NCBI GenBank assembly: GCA_029216955.1 | Contig: JANAVB010016200.1 | Location: forward strand, 1,912,335 to 1,976,334 | Direction: 5' to 3' | DNA length: 64,000 bases | Source of the DNA: Iris pallida | Taxonomy: Eukaryota; Streptophyta; Magnoliopsida; Asparagales; Iridaceae | Part shown: positions 35,069 to 46,545 of the stretch, one piece after another | Layout: every line of letters begins with the position of its first letter | Numbering within the stretch: position 1 is the stretch's first letter | Made by a program: the position numbers and the translations under genes | The notes under the pieces: generated by a model | Database searches by the model: none | What the model was told of the DNA's origin: nothing | The model's input: only the letters and a program-made list of their open reading frames with translations

Positions 35069-36126
35069 CCAGAAATCTGGGGGTGAGGAAAGGTTTATGT
35101 GCAAGAGAGGTTTTGAGAGAGTTAAGATTTTGTTTTGGATTTGTTTTGAATTAAAAGGAAAGGAAAAGATTTAAGAGGACTTGATAGTTTCCAAATAACC
35201 CCTTCTAAATCTTTCTAATGCATATTTGCATTTTCCCGATATGGCTGTACATTATTAATAAAAATTAATTAATAATGGTCTCATTCGGCTAGGTCAACCT
35301 TGATAGGCTCGGGTTAGTTTCGGTTTGGTACGGCTCATTGGGTTTAATTGGGTTTCGAAAGTCTATTAATTGAATCTTGTGTGCCATCTAAAAATAAGTA
35401 GCACATGGGAACCCAAATGAGTGGTACACTATTGGCATGTGTGTAGTAGGTTCGAAATATGTCAAAATTATATATTGGGTCGAAAAGTTTAGATCGGATT
35501 TGGGCCTCAAATTGGAATTGGAAAATACATTGGTTTTACGGTAGAGAGCAAAAATGACAATTTTGATTACAACCTTGTGCACAAGTTGTCCCGACAAATT
35601 CATGAATGCAACTTCTCTCATATAAAACTCTATGATGCAACAATTAACGAACAAGCATAATTTTCTATCATTTCTTCCATACGACCATATCATGTTCTTC
35701 CTTTCAAGTTAATCTTTAAGCACACAATAAAGGAACATACAAACATTCTCTTTCTCTTTACAAGCATGGCAAAAGTTTTTTCAAACATGCAATTGTCTAA
35801 CTTTTAGCATGCAATCTTTTATAACAAGTATAACAAATGTTCTTTCATCACATAAATAGGGAAATTTTCTTGTTAAAGCATACATAGTCATGTACGATCA
35901 TTCTTAGTGATTATGAACTTTATTCTTACCAACAAGCTTGCATCATTCTTTTAATGGATTATTTATTAATCATGAAAGAATAAAAAATTGAAGTATTTCC
36001 CACTTACCATGACGAATCATCTTCCTTCCCAACAAGGAACCTCTTACTGAAGGCTTTCTCTTACTTGAGACACCAACCCAATATCAATATCCATATATAT
36101 GGCTCCACTAGGAGCGGGGCATTATA

Positions 36127-36267
36127 GGGGGAGGGGAGAGTCATAAGCAAGTGAGGATAGGGAGTGGCTCAAGAGATGGAAGAAACAAGTCCGCATACAC
36201 CTATGCTTAGGATAATGGCGAAGAAGTAGACTTACATATTGTTGTTGCTCTTGCCAATGATTGCTTA
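36127..36267. other. Unassigned, purine-rich start
   Basis: GGGGGAGGGGAGAG directly abuts the G LTR end. No gene. Confidence 0.4.
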
Positions 36268-37020
36268 TCAATGCTTGGGGTATTGGTTGGTCTGAGGAAT
36301 CGCCTTCCTCCATCTTCTATCTCCATCTTCCTTTTTCTTATCTTGGTCTGCATCCTCCTTCGGTACATTCGTTTCGCGGGCTCCTTCAGTTGTTATATTC
36401 TTCACCTCCTCTTCAATGCACTGAGTAGGAACGTACCCAAAACTCTTGCATGTGATATACACTAGTGGTACCAATTCATAATCTACATCATTCTCCACTC
36501 TTACACTATTAGAGAAGCACATACTTATCTTCGATCTTTGGGAGTGGATCCGTGACCTCGATCTCCATAAATACTTGGGCATAGGCCAAGTGAGTTTTCC
36601 TAGATGTTAAAGATTTCATGCAAAAGGGAGTACCTATTATACTGACAAGTTTTCATAATAAAAACGAGTGCTCCACATCTGGAGAGGAAGTCATAGAAAT
36701 GTATCTAGACTGGCACAACAATTAGTGTATCTCGCTCAATGTTCCTAGTCGGGTTCCATCACATGAGAACAACCAACCTTCCATCAAATATCCACGGGCC
36801 ACCCTCGAGGATTCGATCCAAGTCATTAGTTAAGGCAAACTTAAAAAAATAGAACCTATTTTCTAGAGAAAATATCTCCATTTTACCTTTTGGACGACAA
36901 CCCCAAAGGATAAATCCCTTAGTTGACCATAAAAAGGTTTCCTTCCCATCCATACAATAAGATCATAATATGCTTCCTGTATTCGATCATCTCAACCAAG
37001 TCATCCTTGTTATTTCGGCC
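36268..37020 (-). pseudogene. LINE ORF1 remnant (DUF4283-like plus zinc-knuckle region)
   Basis: On the minus strand 36759-36953 encodes ENRFYFFKFALTNDLDRILE followed by GGPWIFDGRLVVL, the signature of the DUF4283 domain found in plant L1 LINE ORF1 proteins. About 180 bp further downstream, 36380-36582 encodes a segment with VRVENDVDYELVP and CKSFGYVPTQC, matching the zinc-knuckle region that follows DUF4283. The two parts are in different frames and a conserved segment (FMEIEVTDPLPK) lies in a third. It is dead and 5'- and 3'-truncated. No endonuclease or reverse transcriptase is seen nearby. Confidence 0.72.
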
Positions 37021-37452
37021 ATTTTCTCCCTCATCGTCCATAATGGTTTCAACATATTGGAGCTCCAATCCTTCATGACCAACAATTGGCTTGCATATAC
37101 TTGGCTAAGAAATAGGAGTTGCCTTTGAGACTTTCACCTTGGATTTTTTTGGACAAGTTGTCGAACACTCTCCTTGTGTTGGTGTGGTTCGTTGGGATCA
37201 TTTATGTTCTGGAGAACCCACGCTCTGCCTTGTACACTGTCCTCCATGAGTGATCGTTGATCTCGGCCTAGTATCCTACTCCTTTTTTTTTTCTTTTTTT
37301 GCTTTTACGCGCGCGCACGGGGGGGGGGGGTGGCACTAGAAGTGAAGCCTCAGGGGCTGGACCACTAGAAACCCCCTCCCAATGTTCACGTGTCGCCACT
37401 CGATCGCTTGGATCACCAAGAGGAAGCCTATCGCTCATATAAACTAGTAATC
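37021..37452. other. Unassigned; 12-nt G run
   Basis: No gene. GCGCGCGCACGG leads into a G run (37319-37330), then a GGCACTAGAAGTG segment. Confidence 0.4.
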
Positions 37453-37786
37453 TGTAATGTCTATAGTTCGTATTACGTATTTTGAAATACGTGTACGTAT
37501 TTTATCTTGTGTTGTATGATTCCTTGCTTAGCTTATCTTGGCATTACATGGCTTGGTCTATTTTGGGTTGGTTCGGCTAGGCTTGGGTTGCCTTGGTTCA
37601 TCATGAACCAAGGGGAGAACCCTTACCTACCACCACCATCATCCTTTATTAACCCATTCCCTCATTCTCTCTCTTCATTTACTTCTTCTTCTCCACCATT
37701 ACTTCTTCAACCACCAGGAGAGAGAGAGAGAGCTTAGGCAAGTGTAGCTTGCTTCATGGAGGAACTTCATTTTTATTGTTCCATGC
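37453..37786 (+). mobile_element. Gypsy LTR head fragment D
   Basis: TGTAATGTCTATAGTTCG, then a polypyrimidine stretch and GGCAAGTGTAGCTTGC, resembling the first part of LTR A (TGTAACGCCCG, then GGCAAGTGCACCTTGCC). It stops abruptly at the copia RT sequence, a non-terminal junction on both sides. Confidence 0.5.
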
Positions 37787-39040
37787 AACCAGCCTCCGAT
37801 AAGGCTCTGTATTCTCCATCTTTGGACTAGTCGATTCTGCCAGCTTGTGATTAGGCTCCATGGGAAAACCAGCAGGTCGAGACTCCATCAAGCCACATTC
37901 TGAAATGATGTCCAAAGCATACTTCCTTTGACACAAGGAAATTCCTTCTGCACTCCGAGCCACCTCTATACCAAGAAAGTACTTCAACACACCAAGGTCC
38001 TTCATGTGAAAGCATGAACTAAGGTACTTTTTGAAAGCATCTAAAGCACCTGAGTCATTACCAGACATAATCATATCATCCACATAGATCAGAACATGCA
38101 ACTCTATCGTCCCTTTAAAAAGAGAGAAAAGGGAATAATCGGAATGAGATTGAACAAATCTATAGGATATTAGAGAAGCAGCAAGCTTAGCAAACCAACA
38201 ACGTGGTGCCTGTTTCAATCCATATAGAGACTTACGCAGGCGACATACTTTATTGGATTCACTATACGAAAAACTTGGCGGCAACTTCATATATACTTCT
38301 TCTGTCAGATCTCCATGAAGAAAAGCATTGTGCACATCCATCTGGTGCAAAGTCCAGCCTCTCACAGCTGCAACAGCCAAGATCGCCCGAACTGTAGGTA
38401 TCTTAGCTACCGGGGCAAATGTCTCTGAATAGTCGATCCCCTCAACCGGATGATTACCGAACACAACCAGCCGTGCTTTTAAACGCTCAATACTTCTGTC
38501 TGATTTGTACTTGATTTTGTACACCCATCGACTTTCCAACGCTTTCTTTCCAGGAGGCTAATCGACAAGACTCCATGTCCCATTATCTTCCAGAGCCTGT
38601 ATTTCAGTTTGTATAGTCGTGCGCCAGCCTGAATCATGCGAGGCCTGGCGATATGAAGTAGGCTCAACACCTGCAGTGATGGTTGTAAGAAAATCTCTGT
38701 GTCCAGCAGTAAATATGTCATAACTTAGAAATTGTGTTAGAGGATACGAAGTACCTGAGGAAGTGATGGGAACAGATGAACTATGGTGAAGGGGGAGACT
38801 TTTACTTCGAACAACATTCGTCACAAAATCCTGTAATCGCACTGGCTGTGATTTCCTTCTCATTCCTCTTCCCAATACTACCTCGTCGGGCACCTCTGGC
38901 AACACTGTATCCCCTGTATCATCAGTAGTATCCGTATTACCCCCAGCGGATTCTCCTGTCAATACTTCTGCAGCAACCTGTGCATCCTCGCTACTCGGTA
39001 CCGAGCCACCAGCAACCACTCCGGCCTCAGCCACCATAGC
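37787..39040 (-). pseudogene. Copia RT domain and upstream linker (element E)
   Basis: The reverse-transcriptase part includes ESRWVYKIKYKSDRSIERLK, FAPVAKIPTVRAILAVAA, QMDVHNAFLHGDLTEEVYMK, LKQAPRCWFAKL and the catalytic YVDD (about 38069-38083), ending at EPYRRLV where homology stops. A TAG at about 38555 lies in the PPGKKAL region. The N-terminal linker (38558-39040) is acidic and ends at the insertion of B. The RNase H domain is absent. Confidence 0.93.
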
Positions 39041-39294
39041 CGGCATGTGAAACCCAGTTTTGAATGTGAAATATTATTATTATTATTAATATTATAATTA
39101 TTACTATTATTATTATTATTATTTATGAGCTTTGGTAATTAATTTCAAAATTTATAACGGCTTTTGATTGCTGACCTGACCCGAACCCGGACCCGATCCC
39201 CAACCCAGACCCCAACCTGAACCCCCTCCCTTCTTGTAAATTCTGATTTTATAATATAAAAAAATATATTTCTTTTGTTTGGAACTGGTCCAAG

Positions 39295-39458
39295 TTGGAC
39301 CAGATCCCCACTCCCCCTCACCCCACGTTCTCGTTTTCCATTATTCCTCTCCAAACACTCCAGCTCACACCACTCTTCCTTCTTTCTCTCTCCTCCTTAA
39401 CACCCATTCTCCACCTCCTTCTACTTATTTCACCCAACTCCTTTTCCTCCAGAGCACT

Positions 39459-39500
<42 letters not shown>

Positions 39501-39861
39501 CCTCCAGGAGAAAACCCTAGCTTTTCCAACTCTCCGAGCAACCCTCCCCCGAGCTCCTCTCGGCCACCCGAGTATGCCTCGACCCCCTTCGCGGCCTCCC
39601 GTGACGCCTCCAGCGCCGAACCCCGACCCGCTCCCCGCGCACGTCTTCCAGCGCGCGCCCGACCGACCCCCGGCGCCCTTCCCGGGCCCTAGCGCTGTCC
39701 TCTTCGGCGCCCTGTACCCGGCCAGCACCCCCGGCGCACCCCGAGACCGTGTCCGCTGTTCTGGACAACCCCTGTCCAGCGCTCTTCGCAGGATTTCGAG
39801 TCCGTTCTGTGGATTTGCGCGTCCCGAGTCCGAGGCAACCCTTCGGATTCTGTCGTTTTGG
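39295..39861 (+). CDS. Candidate exon 1 of LTR-B-encoded protein
   Basis: An open frame begins about 250 bp into the LTR, just downstream of the TATA-like sequence, and encodes a Ser/Leu then Pro/Ala/Arg-rich region (MPRPPSRPP at about codon 92). It ends ATLRILSFW immediately before the donor GTAATC (39862), in phase 0. The 3' LTR keeps the frame (46346-46906) despite microsatellite length change, which differs by 6 bp. No known domain. It may start at a later Met. Confidence 0.35.
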
Positions 39862-41032
39862 GTAATCCCTGGTTAATCATAGTAGTTCGTCCCCGTAGGT
39901 GTCTATGGTGATAATTTGGTCCACGAATTTCTTCGGAAATTCGGCTTTCGGTTTCGTATTTGGTTCCGGGAATTTTCGGAAACCATTGTTGGATTTTATT
40001 CTATGGATTTTACATAGTTCTGGTTGCTGTGGGTTTTCCGAGAAACTTTCGAAAAGTTTCTGATAGTTGGAATCATTCCGAATTCTTATCGAAAATGTTC
40101 TGGAGTAGTTTTTCGGGAGTTCCGAATTGGTTTCGGGTTTTCCGAATTAATTTTGAGAATGATTGTGGTTATTTTTATATATATTTTTTGGGATTTCCTG
40201 GTTTGGGATTTGCAGGAAAATATTGGCACACTTTCCCAGTTTTTGGGTTGACCAAAAATAGAGGAAATGCTGCCGGATTTTTCATAAAATTTAATTATAA
40301 TTTTAAAATGATTTTTAAAATGGTTTTCGGAAAATATTAATATTTTGGATTTTGGGCGACGACCGTATTGGTCAATGGGCCCGGCTAAGTGCAAACGAAA
40401 CCGGCTTCGTCCAGACGTTGAGGCATTAGCCTATATGACGATTGGACCATATCTGAGACTCGTTAAATATTTAATTTATTTTTTTATTATTTAATTTATT
40501 CATAATTAAATTGTAGGAAGATTTTAGAACTAACAACTGTTTCGTCTTATTTCAATTTTTGTAAATAAATTGTAATGGCATAAGCCCAGCTGGTCTTTTG
40601 GCTCTGTGACCTGTAATTTGGTAGCATAGGTTTTCTGTTGTTTTTCTGGTTTTGTGAGTTATTTTAGCGTACGCATAAATCAAATAAATAATTATTTTGA
40701 TATAGAAAATTAATAAAGTTTTCTCACATTAAAATTTACAAGTTTTAATATTTAACAACGATCATGTTTTTCTCATTAAAATAATAAATTTAGTTTTATA
40801 TGTATAATTACGAAAATACAAAGTTTTAATCAAATTAATTTGGTAACTACGAGTTTTTCTAAAATACAAGTTTAAATGATCTTTCCCTCGTTAGTAATTA
40901 TAACGCACCGATAATCGTGTTTGTTCGTGTTTAATAAATAAAGATTTAAAATTGATTAGGACGCAATTAGAGATTTCAACTAGCATAGTTAGCTTGGTAA
41001 CCCTGGATTCTGAGTCAACTTCTCGAATGTAG

Positions 41033-41098
41033 GATTTCGAGGACGAGTCTAAATCCCATCTCGAAGTCTTCATCCTTTCCAGTCCAGTCCATTTTGAG
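41033..41098 (+). CDS. Candidate exon 2 of LTR-B-encoded protein
   Basis: 66 nt after the acceptor GAATGTAG, open in phase 0 (DFEDESKSHLEVF, then SSPVHFE) and followed by the GC-type donor GAG|GCAAGT. The copy in the 3' LTR (48078-48143) differs by one synonymous change (TTC to TTT). Unrecognised. Confidence 0.35.
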
Positions 41099-41497
41099 GC
41101 AAGTACATTTTGTGTTAGTTTACAGTTATTTAATAATCGCTTTACTGCAAGTTTAAACCACGATGCAACACGAAACTCTCTCTGAGAGCACTGACTGTAA
41201 CTACTGTAACTACTGTAACTGTTTGGAGACTGGAGGAGTAGTGTAATGAGTATGACCACATCCAAAATAACTTAGAACTGTACTAGCTTACCCCTCATAC
41301 ACACGGGGATAAGCCGTATCTGAACTGTAACAAACCCAAGCCGGTCATATTCATTGCCTATTCAAATCACACTGTTTTACTGTTAGAAAACTGTTCATTT
41401 CTAAATTGTTTAAAAGTGCATGATTCTATTATTATTTCAACTGTCAAATTAGCATGAATTGTACTTTGCTCCCTCCTAACTGGAGATACATTTTTAG

Positions 41498-41620
41498 GGG
41501 GATATTGAGGATGCTGAGCTGTTATACAATAGCTATTATGACCCGATTCTGTACCCTGTGGTGTTGCCAGAGTCCCCTTTGGAGGACGCAGGACCTGAGG
41601 CCGGCGAGCCGAACGCTTAG
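41498..41620 (+). CDS. Candidate exon 3 of LTR-B-encoded acidic protein
   Basis: After the acceptor CATTTTTAG the frame is phase 0: GDIEDAELLYNSYYDP, then an acidic Pro-rich tail ending GEPNA and TAG. The 3' LTR copy (48534-48656) has one synonymous and one conservative (Ile to Val) change. All three candidate exons join in phase 0. No family is recognised and expression is unknown. Confidence 0.4.
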   Translation, partial: GDIEDAELLYNSYYDPILYPVVLPESPLEDAGPEAGEPNA

Positions 41621-41876
41621 CTAGATTTTCTGTTTCTAGATTTGTTGTTTTAGAATTTTGTAATTTGATTTCAGCTTTTAATTCAGTTCTTTCACTTTCT
41701 AGTTGTATTTATTTAAAGGTTTAATAAAATTTTAAATTCCTAAATATTGAGTTGTGACAAATATAGATGTTGTTGTGGTTACCTGCTAATGGAACAGCTT
41801 ACTGCCGCCGTCTCAACAACGGTGCAGGCTGGGCATGATCCGGTTCGACCTAATTATTTGGGATCGGGTCGTGTCA

Positions 41877-41903
41877 TGTTTTTAGTGGTGGCCCATGCAG
41901 GTC
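41877..41903 (+). other. Primer-binding region of element B
   Basis: TGTTTTTAGTGG follows the LTR, a poor match to the iMet site. AGTGGTGGCCCATGCAGGTC (41884-41903) is shared with element A at the same distance from the LTR. Confidence 0.5.
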
Positions 41904-42052
41904 AGAACAACAACTTAGGAAAACATACCTAGAAACAATTAGAACAATAGAACATTGATTTGTCACAACATAGGTCCGAATTATATATAAATAAATATTT
42001 TTGTTTGATTATAGACTGGTAGGATACCTTGCTTATGTTTGCACTATAAACC

Positions 42053-42727
42053 TTGCAGAATATAACCAAGGAAAAGACCAATCCTGCTGGCGATGATGTG
42101 TCATCTCCGGATCATACCCTATCTCCTCAACCAAGTCCAGGGTTTATTCCCTCGCGGCTGATTGACCGTCCCCATAATGCATCCAGTGAAGTTTTTACTA
42201 CACTGGCGATTCCTACCTCTTCTCAAACTGAGTTGTATTTCCTTGGTGGAGTATCCATTACTGTTGCTCCCCCAGTACCAGCAAATACCTCCCAAATGGT
42301 TGCCCTATTTCAAGAAATCCTGGAGTTCCAGAAAGCTCAAGATGAAGCCCAGCAGGAACAGATTAATATCACGAGAGAAGACATAAAGAACGCCAATGAT
42401 GTAGCCTTAGCTATCTTAAACCAAGTTGAAGCGGAACCTCGTCCTAGGAGGGATACCCCTGAATCTAGGAGAAGTTTGAGCCCTATCCGGCAGTCATATC
42501 GTAAGAAGCTATTAGTTTGTAACTACTGTAAAAGGCTTGGTCACCAAGCCAATATTTGTCGCAAGAGATTGGGAAAATGTTTGGCATATGGATCTGCTGA
42601 ACATCGGGTAAAGGACTGCCCCTTATCTTTCCATCAAACCAGAGCACATATCCCAGCAACACCTGTTAGGCCACAACCTAGGGACTCTTCCTATCCAGCA
42701 GACCTTGCCTCCTACAATAAGGCATGA
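42053..42727 (+). pseudogene. gag remnant of element B (no capsid domain)
   Basis: A 224-codon ORF with an N-terminal Pro/Ser/Thr-rich part, a polar helical stretch (QEILEFQKAQDEAQQEQ) and one good CCHC knuckle, CNYCKRLGHQANIC. A second knuckle has lost a Cys (CLAYGSAEHRVKDC). The Retrotrans_gag capsid region seen in A is absent, and no protease DSG/DTG follows before pol resumes at about 42960. This looks like one internal deletion. Confidence 0.7.
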
Positions 42728-42954
42728 TGCAGACTCGAGGTTCATAGAAGATGAAGCAGTTGGAGACTGCTCATGCAAGAGCCAGAACCATGAAGAATAG
42801 TACCTAGGACTGCTGAATAGAATTATCTATTGTTATAAGAAGTTGTAACAGGATGTCCATAGATCAATCATGAGAGTTTTTGCTGTAATTCTCCACATGA
42901 ATAAACTTCTTAGTTACACCTTTATAGTAGATGTTTTCCCTGATAGTCTTTCCG

Positions 42955-45713
42955 AATTACCCCAGATCGAGACATAGAGTTCACTATTGACCTAGTCCCC
43001 AGCTCTTCCCTATTTCTAAGGAATGCTACAGAGTCAACCCAAAGGAGGCCAAGGAGATGAAGGACCAGATCAATGAACTGAAGGCTCTGGGATTCATTCG
43101 AGACGAAGCTTCACCCTGGGGAGCACCTGTCTTGTTTGTGCCCAAGAAGGACGGAACAGTAGGGATGTGCATCGACTACCGGGCACTGAACAATATCACC
43201 ATCAAGAACAAGTACCCTCTGCCCGGATCGATGACCTATTTGATCAATTGAGCGGAGCCAAGGTATTTTCGAAGATTGATCTTAGATCTGGCTACCATCA
43301 GATCAGGGTCAGGAAGGAAGAGATTCCCAAGACGACATTCAACACCAAGTATGGGCAGTTTGAATTCTTGGTCATACTGTTTGGACTGGCGAATGCTCCT
43401 GCGGTGTTTATGAACCTTATGAACAAGGTTTTCCATGAATACCTAGATCAAATTGTCGTTGTCTTCATCGATGACATTCTGATCTATTCAAAGATGGAAG
43501 AGGAGCACGAAGAGCACCTCAGGAAAGTTCTGGAAACTTTGAGGAAGGAGAATCTGTATGGTAAGCTTTCCAAATGTGAATTCTTTCTAGACAAGGTAAA
43601 TTTTCTTGGCCATGTTGTCACAAGAGAAGGAATTTCGGTGGATCCGGAGAAGATAGCCACTGTTGAGAAGTGGTCTACCCCAAGCTCAGTTGCTGAAATC
43701 AGGAGTTTCTTGGGCTTGGCTGGCTACTACCGGAAGTTCGTGAAGGATTTTGCCAGAATTGCTGAGCCGATGACGAAGCTCACTCGAAAAAAAAATAAAG
43801 AGTTCATCTGGACGGAAGATTGCCAGGCATCATTTAAGGAGCTAAAGAAGAGACTTGCCACTGCACCAATCCTTGCGCTACCCGCAGGAACTGGTTGTTT
43901 CTTAATCTACAGTGATGCATCAGATAAAGGACTGGGTTGCGTTCTTCAACAACATGGAAAAGTGATTGCTTATGCATCTAGGCAATTACGGACTCATGAG
44001 AAGAACTATCCCATACATGATCTGGAGCTTGCGACAGTCATCTTTGCTTTGAAGCTATGGAAGCATTATCTATATGGAGAGAGAGTGGAAATATATACAG
44101 ACCAAGTATGTTTTCACTCAGAAGGAGCTGAACATGCAACAGAGACGATGGCTGGAGTTGATGAAGGATTTCGATATCAACCTGCAGTACCATCCGGGTA
44201 AGGCTAATGTTGTTGCAGATGCACTTAGTCGATACCCGATGGCAATATTCTTGACCAAGAGCGTCATTTGCTGGAGGACATGGAGAAGCTTGGATTGGAG
44301 ATTGTACTGCCTGAAGAAGAGATGAAGAAATTGGGAAGAGAAGTCATTGTACTAGGAGCTGAATCATCATTGATGCAGTTGCAAGTGCGTTCAAGTTTTA
44401 TGGACAAAATCAAGGAGACACAGTTTCAAGACGAGACACTTTACAAACTTAGAGATCAAGTGCTGGCAGGAACACTTGAAGGATTCTCAATCGCCACTGA
44501 CGGAGCACTGAAGAATGGTACGAGGCTTTGTGTACCAACTGGCGAACTGAGGAACGAGCTGATGCAAGAAGCGCACCAGTCGCAGTATTCCATACATCCT
44601 GGAGCCAACAAAATGTATCGGGATATGCGTACCATTGTTTGGTGGTTTAGAATGAAGAAAGACGTGGCCAGGTATGTTGCTAGATGTTTAATTTGTCAAC
44701 AAGTGAAGGCTAGCAGGCAGAGACCAGCAGGACTATTGCAGCCGCTTGACATTCCGGAGTGGAAATGGGAGCACATAACAATAGATTTTGTGTCGGGACT
44801 GCCTCGATCCCAAGGAGGGAAGGATGCCATTTGGGTTATCGTGGACCGACTGACGAAGTCAGCTCACTTTATCCCCTTCAAGGTTGGTCTATCCACCGAG
44901 AAGTTGGCAGTACTGTACATGCGGCACATCTACCGGATTCATGGAGTTCCGGTAAGTATCGTATCTGACAGAGATACTAGATTTACCTCTCACTTTTGGA
45001 AGAGTTTGCATGACAGTTTGGGAACACAACTGAAGTTCAGCACCGCCTACCATCCCCAGACTGACGGACAATCAGAGAGAACAATACAGACGCTAGAAGA
45101 CATGCTGAGATCCTGCATCTTGGAATTTGGAGGGTCTTGGGAAGACCATTTGCACTTGGTAGAATTCTCCTACAACAACAGCTACCAAGCAAGTATCGGT
45201 ATGACACCGTTCGAGGCACTCTATAGACGTCGTTGCCGCACTCCACTTGCTTGGGACGACGTCGGAGAACGAGCGTTGCTTGGATCTGAGAAGGTGACCG
45301 ATGCAGCAGAGAAGGTGAGAATGATCAGAGATAAGCTCATAATTGTCCAAGACAGACAGAAGCATTGGGTTGACAGTAGTCGTCGACCAGTGAAGTTTGA
45401 AGAAGGAGATAGCATTTCTGTGAAGTTTTCTCCTACCAGAGAAACGATCAGTTTTGACGGAGCTGGAAAAAATTGAGGCCAGGTACATCAGGCCATTTGA
45501 AGTTTTAAGACGAGTTGGAATTAGCGTACCGGTTAGCTCTACCAGCTAATCTTGAGAGTGTGCAACGTCTTCTATGTATCACAGCTCAGACGCTATATTT
45601 CGGATCCGAGTCACATATTGGATAATTCAGAGCTGAAGATTGGACTCAACCTTTCAGTGCCAGAGAAACCAGTTGCAAGCGTAGTCAGAGGTGAGAAGAA
45701 GATCAGAATTTGA
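42955..45713 (+). pseudogene. pol of element B: RT-RNaseH-INT, frame-broken
   Basis: Resumes at [12 protein letters not shown] (about 42970). RT carries [10 protein letters not shown] (about 43468) and a complete palm. A one-base deletion lies at LPRIDD (about 43227). The RNase H segment has [11 protein letters not shown], then YTD, where about 14 bp are missing (44103) before YVFTQKELN in another frame. The integrase frame (44268-45476) keeps ICQQVK, IDFVSGLP, DRDTRFTSHFW and HPQTDGQSER, so the catalytic DDE is intact. Another shift lies near 45470, and a short tail ends at 45713 with no chromodomain visible. Confidence 0.93.
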
Positions 45714-46054
45714 GCCATCACATAACTCCTATTTCTTATCTTTTCGTTCTAAACTTGACTGATGCTGCTAATTTAGCCTAGTTTTGCAAGCTATCTCTTT
45801 ATCAAGCTTGATCATGACAGTATTTTATTGGGTGCACCCACTAAAATATTGTCTAATCAGGACCGGTGCATGATGGTCTGATCAACCTCGTGTACTTTGG
45901 TTCGTCTTTGTATTTTTCTGCATGGATGATATCATAAATAAAACTTGTCCCTAAACCGTCTCATCCACGACTGCCTTAGAAATTCTTATGGTTAGACCTG
46001 AGTTACGGGTACAGTACCCGTACTTGTTTGAGACTTAAGGTACCCCCTAACCCT

Positions 46055-46095
46055 GCCTTTAATTTTGAGGACGAAATTTTCTAAGAAGGAAATAT
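46055..46095 (+). other. 3' leader motif and polypurine tract of B
   Basis: TTTTGAGGACGAAATTTTC followed by AAGAAGGAAAT directly before the 3' LTR. Priming site for plus-strand DNA synthesis. Confidence 0.75.
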
Positions 46096-46509
46096 TGTGA
46101 AACCCAGTTTTGAATGTGAAATATTATTATTATTAATATTATAATTATTACTATTATTATTATTATTATTTATGAGCTTTGGTAATTAATTTTAAAATTT
46201 ATAACGGCTTTTGATTGCTGACCTGACCCGAATCCGGACCCGATCCCCAACCCAGACCCCAACCTGAACCCCCTCCCTTCTTGTAAATTCTGATTTTATA
46301 ATATAAAAAAATATATATATTTCTTTTGTTTGGAACTGGTCCAAGTTGGACCAGATCCCCACTCCCCCTCACCCCACGTTCTCGTTTCCCCTTATTCCTC
46401 TCCAAACACTCCAGCTCAAACCACTCTTCCTTCTTTCTCTCTCCTCCTTAACACCCATTCTCCACCTCCTTCTACTTATTTCACCCAACTCCTTTTCCTC
46501 CAGAGCACT

Positions 46510-46545
<36 letters not shown>

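Larger units (their letters stand above)
14349..36126 (-). mobile_element. Gypsy-type solo LTR G, split by A and CACTA
   Basis: On the plus strand it starts TGTAACGCCCCAG (14349) and ends GGGGCATTATA (36126). These are the reverse complements of a typical Tekay-like LTR end (GGGGCGTTACA) and start (TATAATGCCCC, mutated TGTAATG). Removing A (with one TSD) and the CACTA element leaves pieces 14349-14623, 29119-29212 and 32397-36126, about 4.1 kb, similar to LTR C. There is no convincing TSD and the middle is unverified. 34979-35062 is a pure TA tract. 32397-36126 holds no recognisable gene. Confidence 0.42.
39046..41876 (+). repeat. 5' LTR of element B
   Basis: TGTGAAACCCAG to CGGGTCGTGTCA, 2831 bp (the terminal GTCA is mutated from GACA). 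Near the start are an (ATT)n tract, a TATA-like AATATAAAAAAATATA (about 39256), a (CT)n run and a GC-rich Pro/Ala-coding stretch, then an AT-rich half. It contains the three candidate exons listed separately. Confidence 0.94.

Noticed and set aside
34548..35154. Ile/Tyr-rich ORFs
   Set aside because: They translate a TA microsatellite. No conserved part outside it.
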